Both the position numbers and the translations under genes were made by a program. From contig NZ_JABETO010000005.1 of NCBI RefSeq assembly GCF_013055795.1, positions 62,001 to 126,000 of the forward strand: a stretch of DNA of 64,000 bases, read 5' to 3'. The stretch is from Streptomyces sp. I05A-00742 (lineage in GTDB: Bacteria > Actinomycetota > Actinomycetes > Streptomycetales > Streptomycetaceae). The notes under the pieces are model-generated. The model ran no database searches, was not told the DNA's origin, and saw only the letters and a program-made list of their open reading frames with translations. Each line of letters opens with the position of its first letter. The stretch's first letter is position 1. This document shows positions 34,472 through 42,763 of the stretch, in pieces.

Positions 34472-35625
34472 ACCATCCACGCCGGGACACCACCGAACCG
34501 TCCCCTCAGCCCCGGCCCCCGTGGGCCGGGGCTGCGACTCTCGCGCCCGGCCCCACCGTGCCCGGCGGACCGTCGGCCCCCACGCCACCCCGGCTCGCGT
34601 GGGGCAAGGGCCAAGGGCAGCTCCAGGCGGTCTCCGTGTGGACCGAACGGGTGCCGGACCGCGGGGAGGACGCGGAGCCGTTCGTCGCCCACCACTGGGA
34701 GTCGGGGCAGGGCCTGCTCGCCGTCTTCGACGGCTCGGGCGGCGCGGGCGCGGCCCCGGCCTGGCGGGCACCCGACGGTACGTCCCGCACCGGTGCCTGG
34801 GTCGGGGCGCGCACAGCGCGGCTCGCCACCGAGTGCTGGTTCCATGACGTCACGAGGGGCCATCAGGGTGCCGAACCGCAGTCGCTGCACACGTACCTGA
34901 AGTACTTCCTCGCCAAGGCACCACAGCGGCACAGCAAGATCGGCGGCACCATGCGCCGGCAGCTGCCCACCACCCTCGCGGGCGTGCACTACCAGGTCGC
35001 CCGCGGGGAAGCGGAGATCGGGCTGCGCCCGCTGTGGGCGGGTGACTCACGGGCGTACGCACTGCTGCCGGAGAGCGGGCTGCACGTCCTCACCCGCGAC
35101 CACACCCGGGAGAGCGACGCGCTGGAGCTCCTGCGCAGCGACCCGCCGATGACCAATCTCGTCTCCGCCGACCGGGACTTCTCCGTCGACACCCAATACC
35201 TGACCCTGCGGTTGCCGTGCGTGCTCGTCGCGGCAACCGACGGGTTCTTCGGCTACGTCCACACGCCCGCCGACTTCGAGCACCTCCTGCTGCACACGCT
35301 GCAGCAGGCCGGTGGCGCGGCCGAATGGGCCCACCTGCTCCGGCGCGAGGTGGAGTCCTTCACGGCCGACGACGCCTCGCTCGCGCTGGTGACCCTCGGC
35401 TACCAGGACTTCGACGAGTTGCGGTCCCAATTCGCGGCCAGGCTGGCGAAGCTGACCGACCAGCAGTCGCGCGGTAGGCCGAGCGTCCTCACGGCCGCCG
35501 CGGACCCCGCCGTGGATCCGCACGGGACCGCGGCCCGGATCAGGGCGTGGCAGGACCGGTCGTGGCAGGCGTACCGCGAGGACTACGAGTCGTATCTGCC
35601 GCACGCGCCCCAGGAGCTCGTATGA
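34468..35625 (+). CDS. PP2C-family serine/threonine phosphatase
   Basis: 385 residues from ATG 34468, overlapping the SPFH gene's stop. A Pro-rich lead of about 45 residues precedes a PP2C domain with the metal-binding motifs in order: RGEDAEPFV, LLAVFDGSGGAG, RPLWAGDSRAYAL, VLVAATDGFFGYV and FTADDASLALVTLGY. The aspartates needed for Mn/Mg binding appear intact. An insert around 105-135 (LHTYLKYFLAKAPQRHSK) is unusual. It is expected to reverse phosphorylation by the kinase encoded next, whose ATG overlaps its stop. Confidence 0.88.
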   Translation: MNHPRRDTTEPSPQPRPPWAGAATLAPGPTVPGGPSAPTPPRLAWGKGQGQLQAVSVWTERVPDRGEDAEPFVAHHWESGQGLLAVFDGSGGAGAAPAWRAPDGTSRTGAWVGARTARLATECWFHDVTRGHQGAEPQSLHTYLKYFLAKAPQRHSKIGGTMRRQLPTTLAGVHYQVARGEAEIGLRPLWAGDSRAYALLPESGLHVLTRDHTRESDALELLRSDPPMTNLVSADRDFSVDTQYLTLRLPCVLVAATDGFFGYVHTPADFEHLLLHTLQQAGGAAEWAHLLRREVESFTADDASLALVTLGYQDFDELRSQFAARLAKLTDQQSRGRPSVLTAAADPAVDPHGTAARIRAWQDRSWQAYREDYESYLPHAPQELV

Positions 35626-36770
35626 AACAAGGAGACGTGATCGCGGGCTACCGCGTCACCACCGCGCCCACCAACGCCAACGGCGGGAAGTGCATCTGGG
35701 CCTTCGCCGAGAAGTCCGGCACCGAGTACTTCATCAAGCAGTTCCTCGAGCCCAAGCGGCCCAAGGACGACGCCCGTGACTCGCCGAGCCTGCGGATCAG
35801 GCGGCAGCTGGCCCAGGAGTTCGAGGAGCGGCACCGCACGATCATGAAACGGCTGCGGCCCGACGCCGTCGGTGGCGGCAACCTCGTGCTTGCCACGGAC
35901 TTCTTCCACGAGGGCAGCACCTACTACAAGGTCACCGAGCGCATAGACACCTCCAACCTGGAGAAGCCGCAAGCACTGGAGCCGCGCCAGAAGATGGTCC
36001 TGCTCAAGACGCTCGGCGCCAGCCTGAAGCAGCTGCACGACATCGACGTGGTGCACGGCGACCTCAAGCCGCTCAACGTGCTGGTGCAGAAGCGGGACGG
36101 CGCGGCCTTCCACACCGCGAAGCTGATCGACTTCGACGATTCGTACGTCGCGGGGAGGCCGCCCGCCCCCGAGGACATCTCCGGCGACTCCGTGTACGGG
36201 GCGCCGGAGTGGCGCCGCTATCTGCGGAGGGACGACTCCGTCGGCCCCGAGCGGCTGACGTGCGCCGTGGATGTGTTCGCGCTCGGCCTGATGACCCACC
36301 TTTACCTGACGGGTGACCTCCCGCGCCACGACGCGCGGTTCGACTCTCCCGCGGACGCGGTCAACGCGGGCGAGCCGCTGCGTCTGGATCCGCGTCTGTC
36401 GGACGAGATCCAGGGGCTGGTGCGGGCCACGACCCAGGCGGACCCCAAGCGGCGTCCGCGCATGGCGGCGTATCTCAAGGTCCTGTCGGACCCGAAGGTG
36501 TGTGCCCTCCAGCACCGCCGGCCCGGCTCCGCGGCACCGAAAAAGGCACCCGCGGAGGAGAGTTCGGCACCCCGCCCGCGCACGAGCCGGGTCCGCGTCA
36601 ACCTCAACCCGCGTCCGGGCGGCCCCGCGCCGCACTCCGCACCGGCCGGGCCCACACCCGTTCCGCCGGAGCCGGACACCGCGCCGGCCCCGGCCGCCCC
36701 GCCTGCTCCCCGGTCGTCCCGCGTACGCATCAACCTCGGCGACCGCGGCCGGGACCGCAACGCACCGTGA
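35622..36770 (+). CDS. Serine/threonine protein kinase with tandem SRVR tail motifs
   Basis: 382 residues from ATG 35622 (ATGA overlap with the phosphatase stop). Kinase fold: glycine loop region TNANGGKCIWAF, lysine K39 in FIKQF, catalytic loop VVHGDLKPLNVLV (D147, N152), metal-binding DFDD at 170-173 instead of DFG, YGAPEW at 192-197 and DVFALGLMTHLYLTG. The DFD variant and the HGD loop resemble small bacterial PknA-like kinases of signalling triads. The tail (300-382) is Pro-rich and carries RTSRVRVNL (320-328) and RSSRVRINL (364-372), possible substrate or docking sites. No transmembrane segment, so it is cytosolic. Confidence 0.9.
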   Translation: MKQGDVIAGYRVTTAPTNANGGKCIWAFAEKSGTEYFIKQFLEPKRPKDDARDSPSLRIRRQLAQEFEERHRTIMKRLRPDAVGGGNLVLATDFFHEGSTYYKVTERIDTSNLEKPQALEPRQKMVLLKTLGASLKQLHDIDVVHGDLKPLNVLVQKRDGAAFHTAKLIDFDDSYVAGRPPAPEDISGDSVYGAPEWRRYLRRDDSVGPERLTCAVDVFALGLMTHLYLTGDLPRHDARFDSPADAVNAGEPLRLDPRLSDEIQGLVRATTQADPKRRPRMAAYLKVLSDPKVCALQHRRPGSAAPKKAPAEESSAPRPRTSRVRVNLNPRPGGPAPHSAPAGPTPVPPEPDTAPAPAAPPAPRSSRVRINLGDRGRDRNAP

Positions 36771-36784
36771 ACCAGGAGTCGTAC

Positions 36785-37495
36785 ATGAACCTCACCAACG
36801 GCCAGTACCAGGGCAATCTGCAGTACGCCGTCGACATCGTGCTCTGCATCGACGCGACCGGCAGCATGTTTCCCGTCCTCGACAACGTGAAGTCCAGCGC
36901 GCTGCAGTTCCACGACCGGCTCAACGACGTGATGGCGAAGAAGGGCAAGTCGATCAGCCAGCTGCGTCTGAAGACCATCGCGTTCCGGGACTTCGGTGAC
37001 GACCCGGCTTCGGCGATCGAGCAGACCGACTTCCTGCGCCTGCCCGACCAGGCCAAGGACTTCGAACGGTTTGTGCGCGGCATCGAGGCGGGCGGCGGCG
37101 GTGACATCCCGGAGTCGGGCCTCGAAGCGCTCGCCCTCGCCATCAACTCTCCCTGGGAGACCGGTCTGGACCGCAGGCGCCACGTCATCGTGATGTTCAC
37201 GGATGCCCCCGCCCACCCGCTCGGTACCGTGGGCGCCTCCGCGCAGACGTACCCGGCGAACATCCCGCGCAGCATCGACGATCTCTTCGAGCAGTGGGGG
37301 TACGCCCGCAGCCAGACCGCCGTCATGGAGCAGTCGGCCAAGCGGCTCGTTCTGTTCGCGCCGGACCAGGAGCCGTGGAAGGACCCGATCTCCGAGGAGT
37401 GGGACCTCACCTTGCACTTCGAGTCCAAGGCGGGCGAGGGACTGGAGGAGTTCGAGATGGACGAGATCATCGAGACGATCGCGAACAGCCTGTGA
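36785..37495 (+). CDS. von Willebrand factor A domain protein
   Basis: 236 residues from ATG 36785 behind AGGAG. Practically all of it is one vWA domain: YAVDIVLCIDATGSMFPVLD gives the MIDAS motif DATGS (23-27), then LRLKTIAFRDFGDD, GGGGDIPESGLEALALAI (threonine-position loop) and HVIVMFTDAPAH (D140). All metal-site parts are present, so it should bind a divalent cation and a partner's acidic residue. With the adjacent kinase and PP2C phosphatase it makes the kinase-phosphatase-vWA triad known from TerY-P type systems, though it looks only distantly like TerY. Confidence 0.9.
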   Translation: MNLTNGQYQGNLQYAVDIVLCIDATGSMFPVLDNVKSSALQFHDRLNDVMAKKGKSISQLRLKTIAFRDFGDDPASAIEQTDFLRLPDQAKDFERFVRGIEAGGGGDIPESGLEALALAINSPWETGLDRRRHVIVMFTDAPAHPLGTVGASAQTYPANIPRSIDDLFEQWGYARSQTAVMEQSAKRLVLFAPDQEPWKDPISEEWDLTLHFESKAGEGLEEFEMDEIIETIANSL

Positions 37496-37920
37496 CCCTG
37501 CGGCTGGAGTGGCCCGGATTCCGGCTCGTCTACGAGGAGGGGGTCCTGGGGCTGCGCTGGTCCGACGCCGCGGATCTGTGGGTCAAGGCAGAACGCTGCG
37601 TCGAGGCCTCCATGCGCGCCACCTCGGCCGACGGCTCCGGGCAGTTGGCATTCCGGTTCGGGAGCGCGCCGTCCGATGCGACCGACCTGATCGTGGTGCG
37701 GGCCGGCGTCCCGGCCGACCACGTCCAGGACGCCGAGCAGCTGGTCCAGCGGTTGCGGCGTGAGCACGGCGTGCCGGACCGGCGGGCCGACGAGGACGAG
37801 ACCGCCGAGCTCGCCCGAGTCCCCGTGGGGACGGACGGCTGGGTCCTGGCGCCCACGGGCCCCGCGTCCGAGGAACTCTTCGACGAGGTCATGGAGCGGA
37901 TCAAGAACGAAGCCGACTGA
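37492..37920 (+). CDS. Unknown protein of the vWA-kinase operon
   Basis: 142 residues from GTG 37492, overlapping the vWA gene stop (GTGA), so probably co-translated with it. Composition suggests a small alpha/beta protein: TLRLEWPGFRLVYEEGVLGLRW (beta hairpins), LAFRFGSAPSDATDLIVVRAG, and a C-terminal helix EELFDEVMERIKNEAD. No cysteines beyond one, no signal peptide. I do not recognise the family; the tight coupling suggests a direct partner or substrate of the vWA protein. Confidence 0.75.
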   Translation: MTLRLEWPGFRLVYEEGVLGLRWSDAADLWVKAERCVEASMRATSADGSGQLAFRFGSAPSDATDLIVVRAGVPADHVQDAEQLVQRLRREHGVPDRRADEDETAELARVPVGTDGWVLAPTGPASEELFDEVMERIKNEAD

Positions 37921-37980
37921 GCCGGGGAACCCCGGCCCACGTAACAAGAAAAGCACGCGACAAGGAAAGGCAGTACAGGG

Positions 37981-39069
37981 GTGGCGGCGACGGCCAACTG
38001 GCGCTGCGCGGACTGCGACAACTACAACGATCCCTCGGCGAAGGCCTGCACGCTCTGCGGCAGCACCCGACGCGCACCCGCCCCCGCTCCTGCCGCGGCC
38101 CCGCCCCGCAAGAGTCCCCCGCGGCCGGCGGCCAAACGACCGTCACCGGCCAGGCCGGCCGCGGACTGGCGCTGCGCCAAGTGCGACTGGGACAACCGCA
38201 AGGCGGATACCTCGTGCTTCGTCTGCGGCACCGGCTGGAAGGCGGCGACAAAGCCCGCGGCCGGACCGGCGGCGAAGAAGTCGCCGGCCAAGCCGGCCAG
38301 GCCCGCTTCTGGCGGTGCGGCGAGGCCGGGGCCCAAGAAGCCGACCCCGAGGAAGACCACGTCCTCGTCGGGCTCGACGGGCTCGACGGGACGGGCGGGG
38401 TCGACGGGGTCGACGGCCAGGAAGTCCGCCCCGAAGCGGCCGTCGTCCACGGGGTCCACGCGCCCGGCATCGAGCCCGCGCCCCGAGAGTCTTTTCCACC
38501 CGCCGCCCGCCGCCACGACGGGCTACACCCCGACCGCCCCACGCCCGGCCCCACCGCCTCCCCCGGCTCCCGGGCCGCGCCGGTCGCCGCCACCGGCCCC
38601 GGCTCGGGTTCCCGCGAAGAAGAGCAGCGGCTGCGCGAGCTGTCTGGGCGCCCTCGTCCTGGGTGTCGTGCTCCTCGTGGCCGCCCAGAGCTGCATGCGT
38701 GCGTTCGACTCCGGCTCCAGCACGCCGGACGACTCCGACAAGAGCCCGAGCGCCGCCGCCGCTTCCTGCCCCACGCGCATCGCCGAGGAGCTGCCGTCGG
38801 GTGACGGTGCGAAGCTGGTCAAGGCCTTCCGCACGAAGAACAAACAGATCACGCTGTGCCGCACCGGCGGGGGCAAGCTGTACTACTTCGGTGAGTTCAG
38901 CGATCACCGCGAACCGGGCATCGCCATGCCTGCCGAGCGGACCGGCGACGGATACGAGGCGAGCAACCCCCCTTACCGGTACGACATCCACGACAGCGTC
39001 GTGACGATCTACAGGTCGGGCACGCGAATCGGTCAGGAGGACCTGACCTCGGAGCCCTCCCCCAAGTGA
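37981..39069 (+). CDS. Membrane protein with two RanBP2-type zinc fingers
   Basis: 362 residues from GTG 37981, 60 bp after the previous gene. Two zinc fingers of the W-x-C-x2-C-x10-C-x2-C type: C9/C12/C23/C26 and C65/C68/C79/C82. Then a long low-complexity Pro/Lys/Ser/Thr linker with GST repeats, one transmembrane helix (LGALVLGVVLLVAAQ, about 220-236) and a 120-residue domain that would lie outside (ASCPTRIAEELPSGDGAKLV...), holding two cysteines. Topology predicts cytosolic fingers and an external sensor domain. RanBP2 fingers bind RNA or ubiquitin-like partners elsewhere. Last gene of the operon. Confidence 0.8.
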   Translation: MAATANWRCADCDNYNDPSAKACTLCGSTRRAPAPAPAAAPPRKSPPRPAAKRPSPARPAADWRCAKCDWDNRKADTSCFVCGTGWKAATKPAAGPAAKKSPAKPARPASGGAARPGPKKPTPRKTTSSSGSTGSTGRAGSTGSTARKSAPKRPSSTGSTRPASSPRPESLFHPPPAATTGYTPTAPRPAPPPPPAPGPRRSPPPAPARVPAKKSSGCASCLGALVLGVVLLVAAQSCMRAFDSGSSTPDDSDKSPSAAAASCPTRIAEELPSGDGAKLVKAFRTKNKQITLCRTGGGKLYYFGEFSDHREPGIAMPAERTGDGYEASNPPYRYDIHDSVVTIYRSGTRIGQEDLTSEPSPK

Positions 39070-39147
39070 CCGGCGTCGGCGCGCCACCGCGGCCGGTGTC
39101 CGGACGGCAGGAGCCCCGCGCGCTTCCGCCGCCGGGGCCCGTACGAG

Positions 39148-39170
39148 TTGTCCACAGGCGGTTATCCACA
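39148..39170 (+). promoter_or_regulatory. Pair of consensus DnaA boxes
   Basis: TTGTCCACA (39148-39156), the preferred Streptomyces DnaA box, and TTATCCACA (39162-39170), the E. coli consensus, lie in the same orientation 14 bp apart, 74 bp upstream of the NB-ARC gene start. Confidence 0.65.
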
Positions 39171-39243
39171 GGGCTGCCGGAATTCCCTCCGAGGCGGAAC
39201 ACTGGAACGCCTTGGGTATTCGCAGGTCGAAGGGGGACGGCAC

Positions 39244-42200
39244 ATGCAGAGCTCACAGTCCGCGCTGCGGCAGGGGCACCGCGCGGAAGTCGAGGGTCTG
39301 CTGGAGCGGGCGGTCGAGGAGGAGGTGCGCCGTTCGGGCGGGCGGACGGACGGTGATGCCCTGGTGCGCCGGGCGCGCGAGGAGCTGGACACGTTGGCGG
39401 GGGCGGCGGCCGAGGAGTACGCGGCGTACGTCCGGGCTCTGGACGAGGAGGCGGCGGCCGTCGGGCCGTTGTCGGCGCGGTTGTCGGGGGCCGCGCTCGG
39501 TACGCCCCTGCTGGTGACGGCCGTCACCGCGGCGACGGCCTTCGGGGCCGACCTCGGGTACGGGACGTCGACGGGCACGGCCGTGAGCACGGCGGTCGCG
39601 GTGGCCCTGGCGGGCTCGGTGGCGACGCTGCTGAAGCTGACGGCCGGTCACTGGCCCGCGGTGCACCGGCGGGCGGGGCTGCGGGGCCAGCCGGGCGGGG
39701 CGGAGCAGTTGCGGCTCCAGTGGCGGACGGCCGTGGAGGTGCGGGGCATCAGACCGTTCCTGGACCGCCAGCGGATGCTCCAGGGCGCGGCGCAGAACGG
39801 CTCGCGTTCCGCACCGGGGAAGCCGGGGAAGAGTGCCGGCTCGCGCGTGGTGCAGCTGCGGGGCGGGGACCGCAGTGCGGCGGCCCGCAGCCGCAGTCTG
39901 CTGGCCCGGTCGTTCGACGATCTCCCGGCGGTGGACGGCCGGTTCACCGGCCGGAAGGCGCAGCTCGACCGGATCGCCCAGTGGGTGCACCAGGCCCGGG
40001 CGAGCACCGAGACCAGACCGACGGTCGTGGTGCTGCACGGGCCGCCGGGCGTGGGGCGGACGACGCTGGCGTTGCGCGCGGCGCGGCAGTTGCGGGACCA
40101 GTTCCGGGGCGCGTGCGTGGTGGACCTGCGGGGCGAGAGCCAGGGGGAGCCGCCGCTGCCGACCCGGGACGCCCTGCTGCACCTGCTCAACCGGCTCGGC
40201 GCCCCGCGCGACCAGTTGCTCTTCCGGGAGCGGTCCTCGCGCGAGCAGTACCTGAGGCGGCTGTCCGAGGTGTACCACCAGCATCTGACCGGGCTGCCGG
40301 TCACGATCGTGCTGGACGACGCGTCGGACGCGGAGCAGGTGCGCGCGCTGGTGCCCGACCGTTCCGAGAGCCTGGTGCTGGTGACCGCCCGGGAGCCGCT
40401 GGCGCTGCCGCCGGACCTGGTGGCGTGGGTGCACGAGCTGGAGGTCGGTCCGCTGGACGAGGCGGGCGCGGAGGAGCTGCTGCGCACGGTGGCCGGGGAC
40501 GACAGCGAGGAGGACGGGGGCGAGGCCGGAGCGGCGGGCGCGGACGAGCTCTACGACGCCCAGGCCCTCACCCGCGTCCGGGAGTTGTGCGGCGGTCTGC
40601 CGCTGGCCCTGCGGGTGGCGGGCACGTCGCTGGGCGCGCGGACCCCCCGTGCCCTGGCGGTGGAGCTGGACGCGGCGGGGCAGTCCGGCCCGGTGGAACG
40701 GGCGCTGTGGCTGCGCTACATCGACCAGGGCGAGGACGCCCGTCGGCTGCTGCGACGGCTCGCGCTCGCCGGCCGGGCGTCGCTGGGCGCCGCCGCCGCG
40801 GCGGCCCTGCTCGCGGCGGACGGGCAGGAGGCCGCGCACCGGCTGACGGAGCTGGCCCGGGCGGGGCTGATCGAGCCGGTGCGCGCCGGGCGGTACCGGA
40901 TGCACGACCTGGTCCGCGACTTCGCCCACGCGCGACTGCACGAGGAGGAGGACCCGGGTCAGCGGGGCGCGGCCCAGGAGCGGCTGATCCGCAGTTACGC
41001 GGAGCTCGCCGACTCCGTCATCCGCATGGTGGACGGCAAGACCTCGACGCGCGCCGACATGTTCGCCGAGGGTGCGGCGGGGGGCCACGGCTTCCCCTCC
41101 CTCGACGCGGCGCTGCGCTGGCTGGACGACGAGTCGAGCTTCATCACGGCGGCGCTGCGGCACGCGGAGGGCGTGGACCAGTCGGCGGTGCTGCACCTGC
41201 TGGGCGCCCTGTGCGACTACTGCCTGCTGCGCGGCGACCTCTACCGGCTGGGCGAGCTGAGCGAGTTGACGCAGGCCACGGACCGGGAGCTGCTGACGCG
41301 TTCGGTGCAGTGGCGCACGGGTGTGGCGGCGCGGCAGCTGGGCGAGCTGGACACCTCCCGGACGACGCTGACGTCGGTGGTGGACCTGTACTTCGACGCC
41401 CAGCACCACGCGGGGGCGGCGCGGGCGCTGCGCGACCTGGGGATCACCCTCCAGCACCAGGGAAACCTCAAGGAGGCCGCGGCGAAGCTGCGGGAGGCGC
41501 TGGAGCTGCAGACGCCCCCGGAGCTCAGCGGCGACCGGGCGTGGACGATGCACGCGCTGGCCGCGGTGGAGCGGGACCGGGGGCGGCTGGCGGAGGCGCT
41601 GGAGCTGCTGGCGGTGGCGCTGGAGCTGCACCGGGAGAGCGAGAGCCTGCACGGGCAGGCGTGGGCGCACTTCCAGCTGGGTCAGGTGCGGCTGCGGATG
41701 GGCCGCCCCGATCCGGCGGAGGCCGAGCTGCGGCAGGCCCTGGAGCTGTACGGGCGGACGCAGGACGGGCGGGGCGCGGCGTGGGCGCTGACCCAGCTGG
41801 CCCGGGGCCGGCTGATAGCCGGGGACGCGGCGGCCGCGGTCGAGGGGCTGCGGCAGGCCGCCTCCCGGCACCGGGAGCACGAGGACGCGCGGGGCGAGGC
41901 GTGGACGCTGTTCTACCTGGGCCAGGCCCTGGAGGAGCTGGGCGATCTCCCGGCGGCGCTGCGGGAGCTGGAGCGGGCCCGGACGATGTTCAACCGGATG
42001 CGGGACGTCTACGGCCTGGCCTGTGCCCGCCACCATTCGGCGCGGGTCACCCGCGACCAGCGGGCGGCCCAGACGGGGAGCCTGCGGAACAGCGGCTTCG
42101 CCCGGCAGTTGCTCCAGGACGCCCGGCTGGACTTCCAGCGGATCGGGGTGGCGCACGGCGAAGCGTGGTCGTGCCTGGAGCTGTCGGTGATCGACGCGGG

Positions 42201-42558
42201 CAACGGCCGGCTGGAGCAGGCGATGGATCTGGCCGAGGAGGCGGAGCGGCTGTTCACGGAGTTCGGCGACCGGCGCGGCGAGAGCTGGGCCGTCTTCCTG
42301 CGCTGCACGCTGCTGCCCTTCGTGTCGCCGGGCGGCTCGGTGGTGGGCGCGGCGGTGGCCGGGGAGGACCTGGCCCGGCTGCGGCGGGAGCTGCGCGGGG
42401 CGGACTGGGCGGTGGACCCGGCACTGGGGCAGTACGCGGAGGCGTACGCGCTGGTGCTGGAGCGCGGGGTGGAGCCCGAGACGGGGTGGCAGGCGTGGCG
42501 CCTGGGCATGGTGCCGGGGCGGCGGGCACGGGAGGTGATGGCCGTGCTGCCGCGGTAG
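39244..42558 (+). CDS. NB-ARC/TPR STAND protein with N-terminal membrane helices
   Basis: 1104 residues from ATG 39244 (GGGGGA ribosome site). An N-terminal helical domain, then two hydrophobic segments (about 84-101 and 111-133) that may anchor it to the membrane. The NB-ARC ATPase has Walker A GPPGVGRT (266-273), VTIVLDDASD as Walker B, and the GLPLALRVAG motif; a winged-helix part with YRMHDLVRDFAHARL follows. The C-terminal half consists of tetratricopeptide repeats (GDLYRLGELSEL, GNLKEAAAKLREALEL, GRLAEALELLAVALEL). It is AfsR-like without the DNA-binding domain. It has its own leader with two DnaA boxes, 174 bp after the operon above, so probably a separate unit. Confidence 0.88.
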   Translation: MQSSQSALRQGHRAEVEGLLERAVEEEVRRSGGRTDGDALVRRAREELDTLAGAAAEEYAAYVRALDEEAAAVGPLSARLSGAALGTPLLVTAVTAATAFGADLGYGTSTGTAVSTAVAVALAGSVATLLKLTAGHWPAVHRRAGLRGQPGGAEQLRLQWRTAVEVRGIRPFLDRQRMLQGAAQNGSRSAPGKPGKSAGSRVVQLRGGDRSAAARSRSLLARSFDDLPAVDGRFTGRKAQLDRIAQWVHQARASTETRPTVVVLHGPPGVGRTTLALRAARQLRDQFRGACVVDLRGESQGEPPLPTRDALLHLLNRLGAPRDQLLFRERSSREQYLRRLSEVYHQHLTGLPVTIVLDDASDAEQVRALVPDRSESLVLVTAREPLALPPDLVAWVHELEVGPLDEAGAEELLRTVAGDDSEEDGGEAGAAGADELYDAQALTRVRELCGGLPLALRVAGTSLGARTPRALAVELDAAGQSGPVERALWLRYIDQGEDARRLLRRLALAGRASLGAAAAAALLAADGQEAAHRLTELARAGLIEPVRAGRYRMHDLVRDFAHARLHEEEDPGQRGAAQERLIRSYAELADSVIRMVDGKTSTRADMFAEGAAGGHGFPSLDAALRWLDDESSFITAALRHAEGVDQSAVLHLLGALCDYCLLRGDLYRLGELSELTQATDRELLTRSVQWRTGVAARQLGELDTSRTTLTSVVDLYFDAQHHAGAARALRDLGITLQHQGNLKEAAAKLREALELQTPPELSGDRAWTMHALAAVERDRGRLAEALELLAVALELHRESESLHGQAWAHFQLGQVRLRMGRPDPAEAELRQALELYGRTQDGRGAAWALTQLARGRLIAGDAAAAVEGLRQAASRHREHEDARGEAWTLFYLGQALEELGDLPAALRELERARTMFNRMRDVYGLACARHHSARVTRDQRAAQTGSLRNSGFARQLLQDARLDFQRIGVAHGEAWSCLELSVIDAGNGRLEQAMDLAEEAERLFTEFGDRRGESWAVFLRCTLLPFVSPGGSVVGAAVAGEDLARLRRELRGADWAVDPALGQYAEAYALVLERGVEPETGWQAWRLGMVPGRRAREVMAVLPR

Positions 42559-42559
42559 C

Positions 42560-42660
42560 CGGGCCGGGGGTGCCCGGCCGGCGGGTCCGGCCGACGAGGC
42601 CGGCCGACGGTGCCCTGCCGACGAGGTCGGCCGACGGGTCCGGCCGGCGGCCCGGTGGGG
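42560..42660. repeat. GC-rich imperfect repeats between convergent genes
   Basis: GGCCGACG/GTCCGGCCG-like units recur about five times in the 205-bp gap after the NB-ARC gene. They can fold into several stems and probably serve as a terminator region; no gene is supported in 42559-42763. Confidence 0.5.
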
Positions 42661-42763
42661 CATCCGTCGCAGGGCGCCCTCGATCACCGGACGGGCTGGG
42701 GAGCGGCCGGTCCGGCGTCGGGGGGCGAGCGGCGGGGCCGCTCGTGCGGGCGTCCGCCCGGAA

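Noticed and set aside
31397-34771. 1124-codon minus-strand frame over the island operon
   Set aside because: Antisense to the P-loop and SPFH-like genes, which have ribosome sites, overlapping starts and domain signatures; the antisense product looks random.
34468-37495. Naming the kinase-phosphatase-vWA genes as a tellurite-resistance (ter) locus
   Set aside because: No TerD/TerC/TerB-type genes are present and the vWA protein is not clearly TerY; only the triad logic is shared.
39148-39170. Chromosomal or plasmid replication origin
   Set aside because: Only two DnaA boxes, no dnaA, dnaN or rep gene nearby and no AT-rich unwinding region.
39070-39243. Treating the NB-ARC gene as a ninth gene of the island operon
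   Set aside because: A 174-bp gap with DnaA boxes and its own ribosome site separates it, and the FNE and SRVR motifs are absent from it.
39253-42687. 1144-codon minus-strand frame over the NB-ARC gene, and a 1428-codon plus frame at 39720-44006
   Set aside because: Both are shadows of the NB-ARC/TPR gene (and of mca); no domains, extreme composition.
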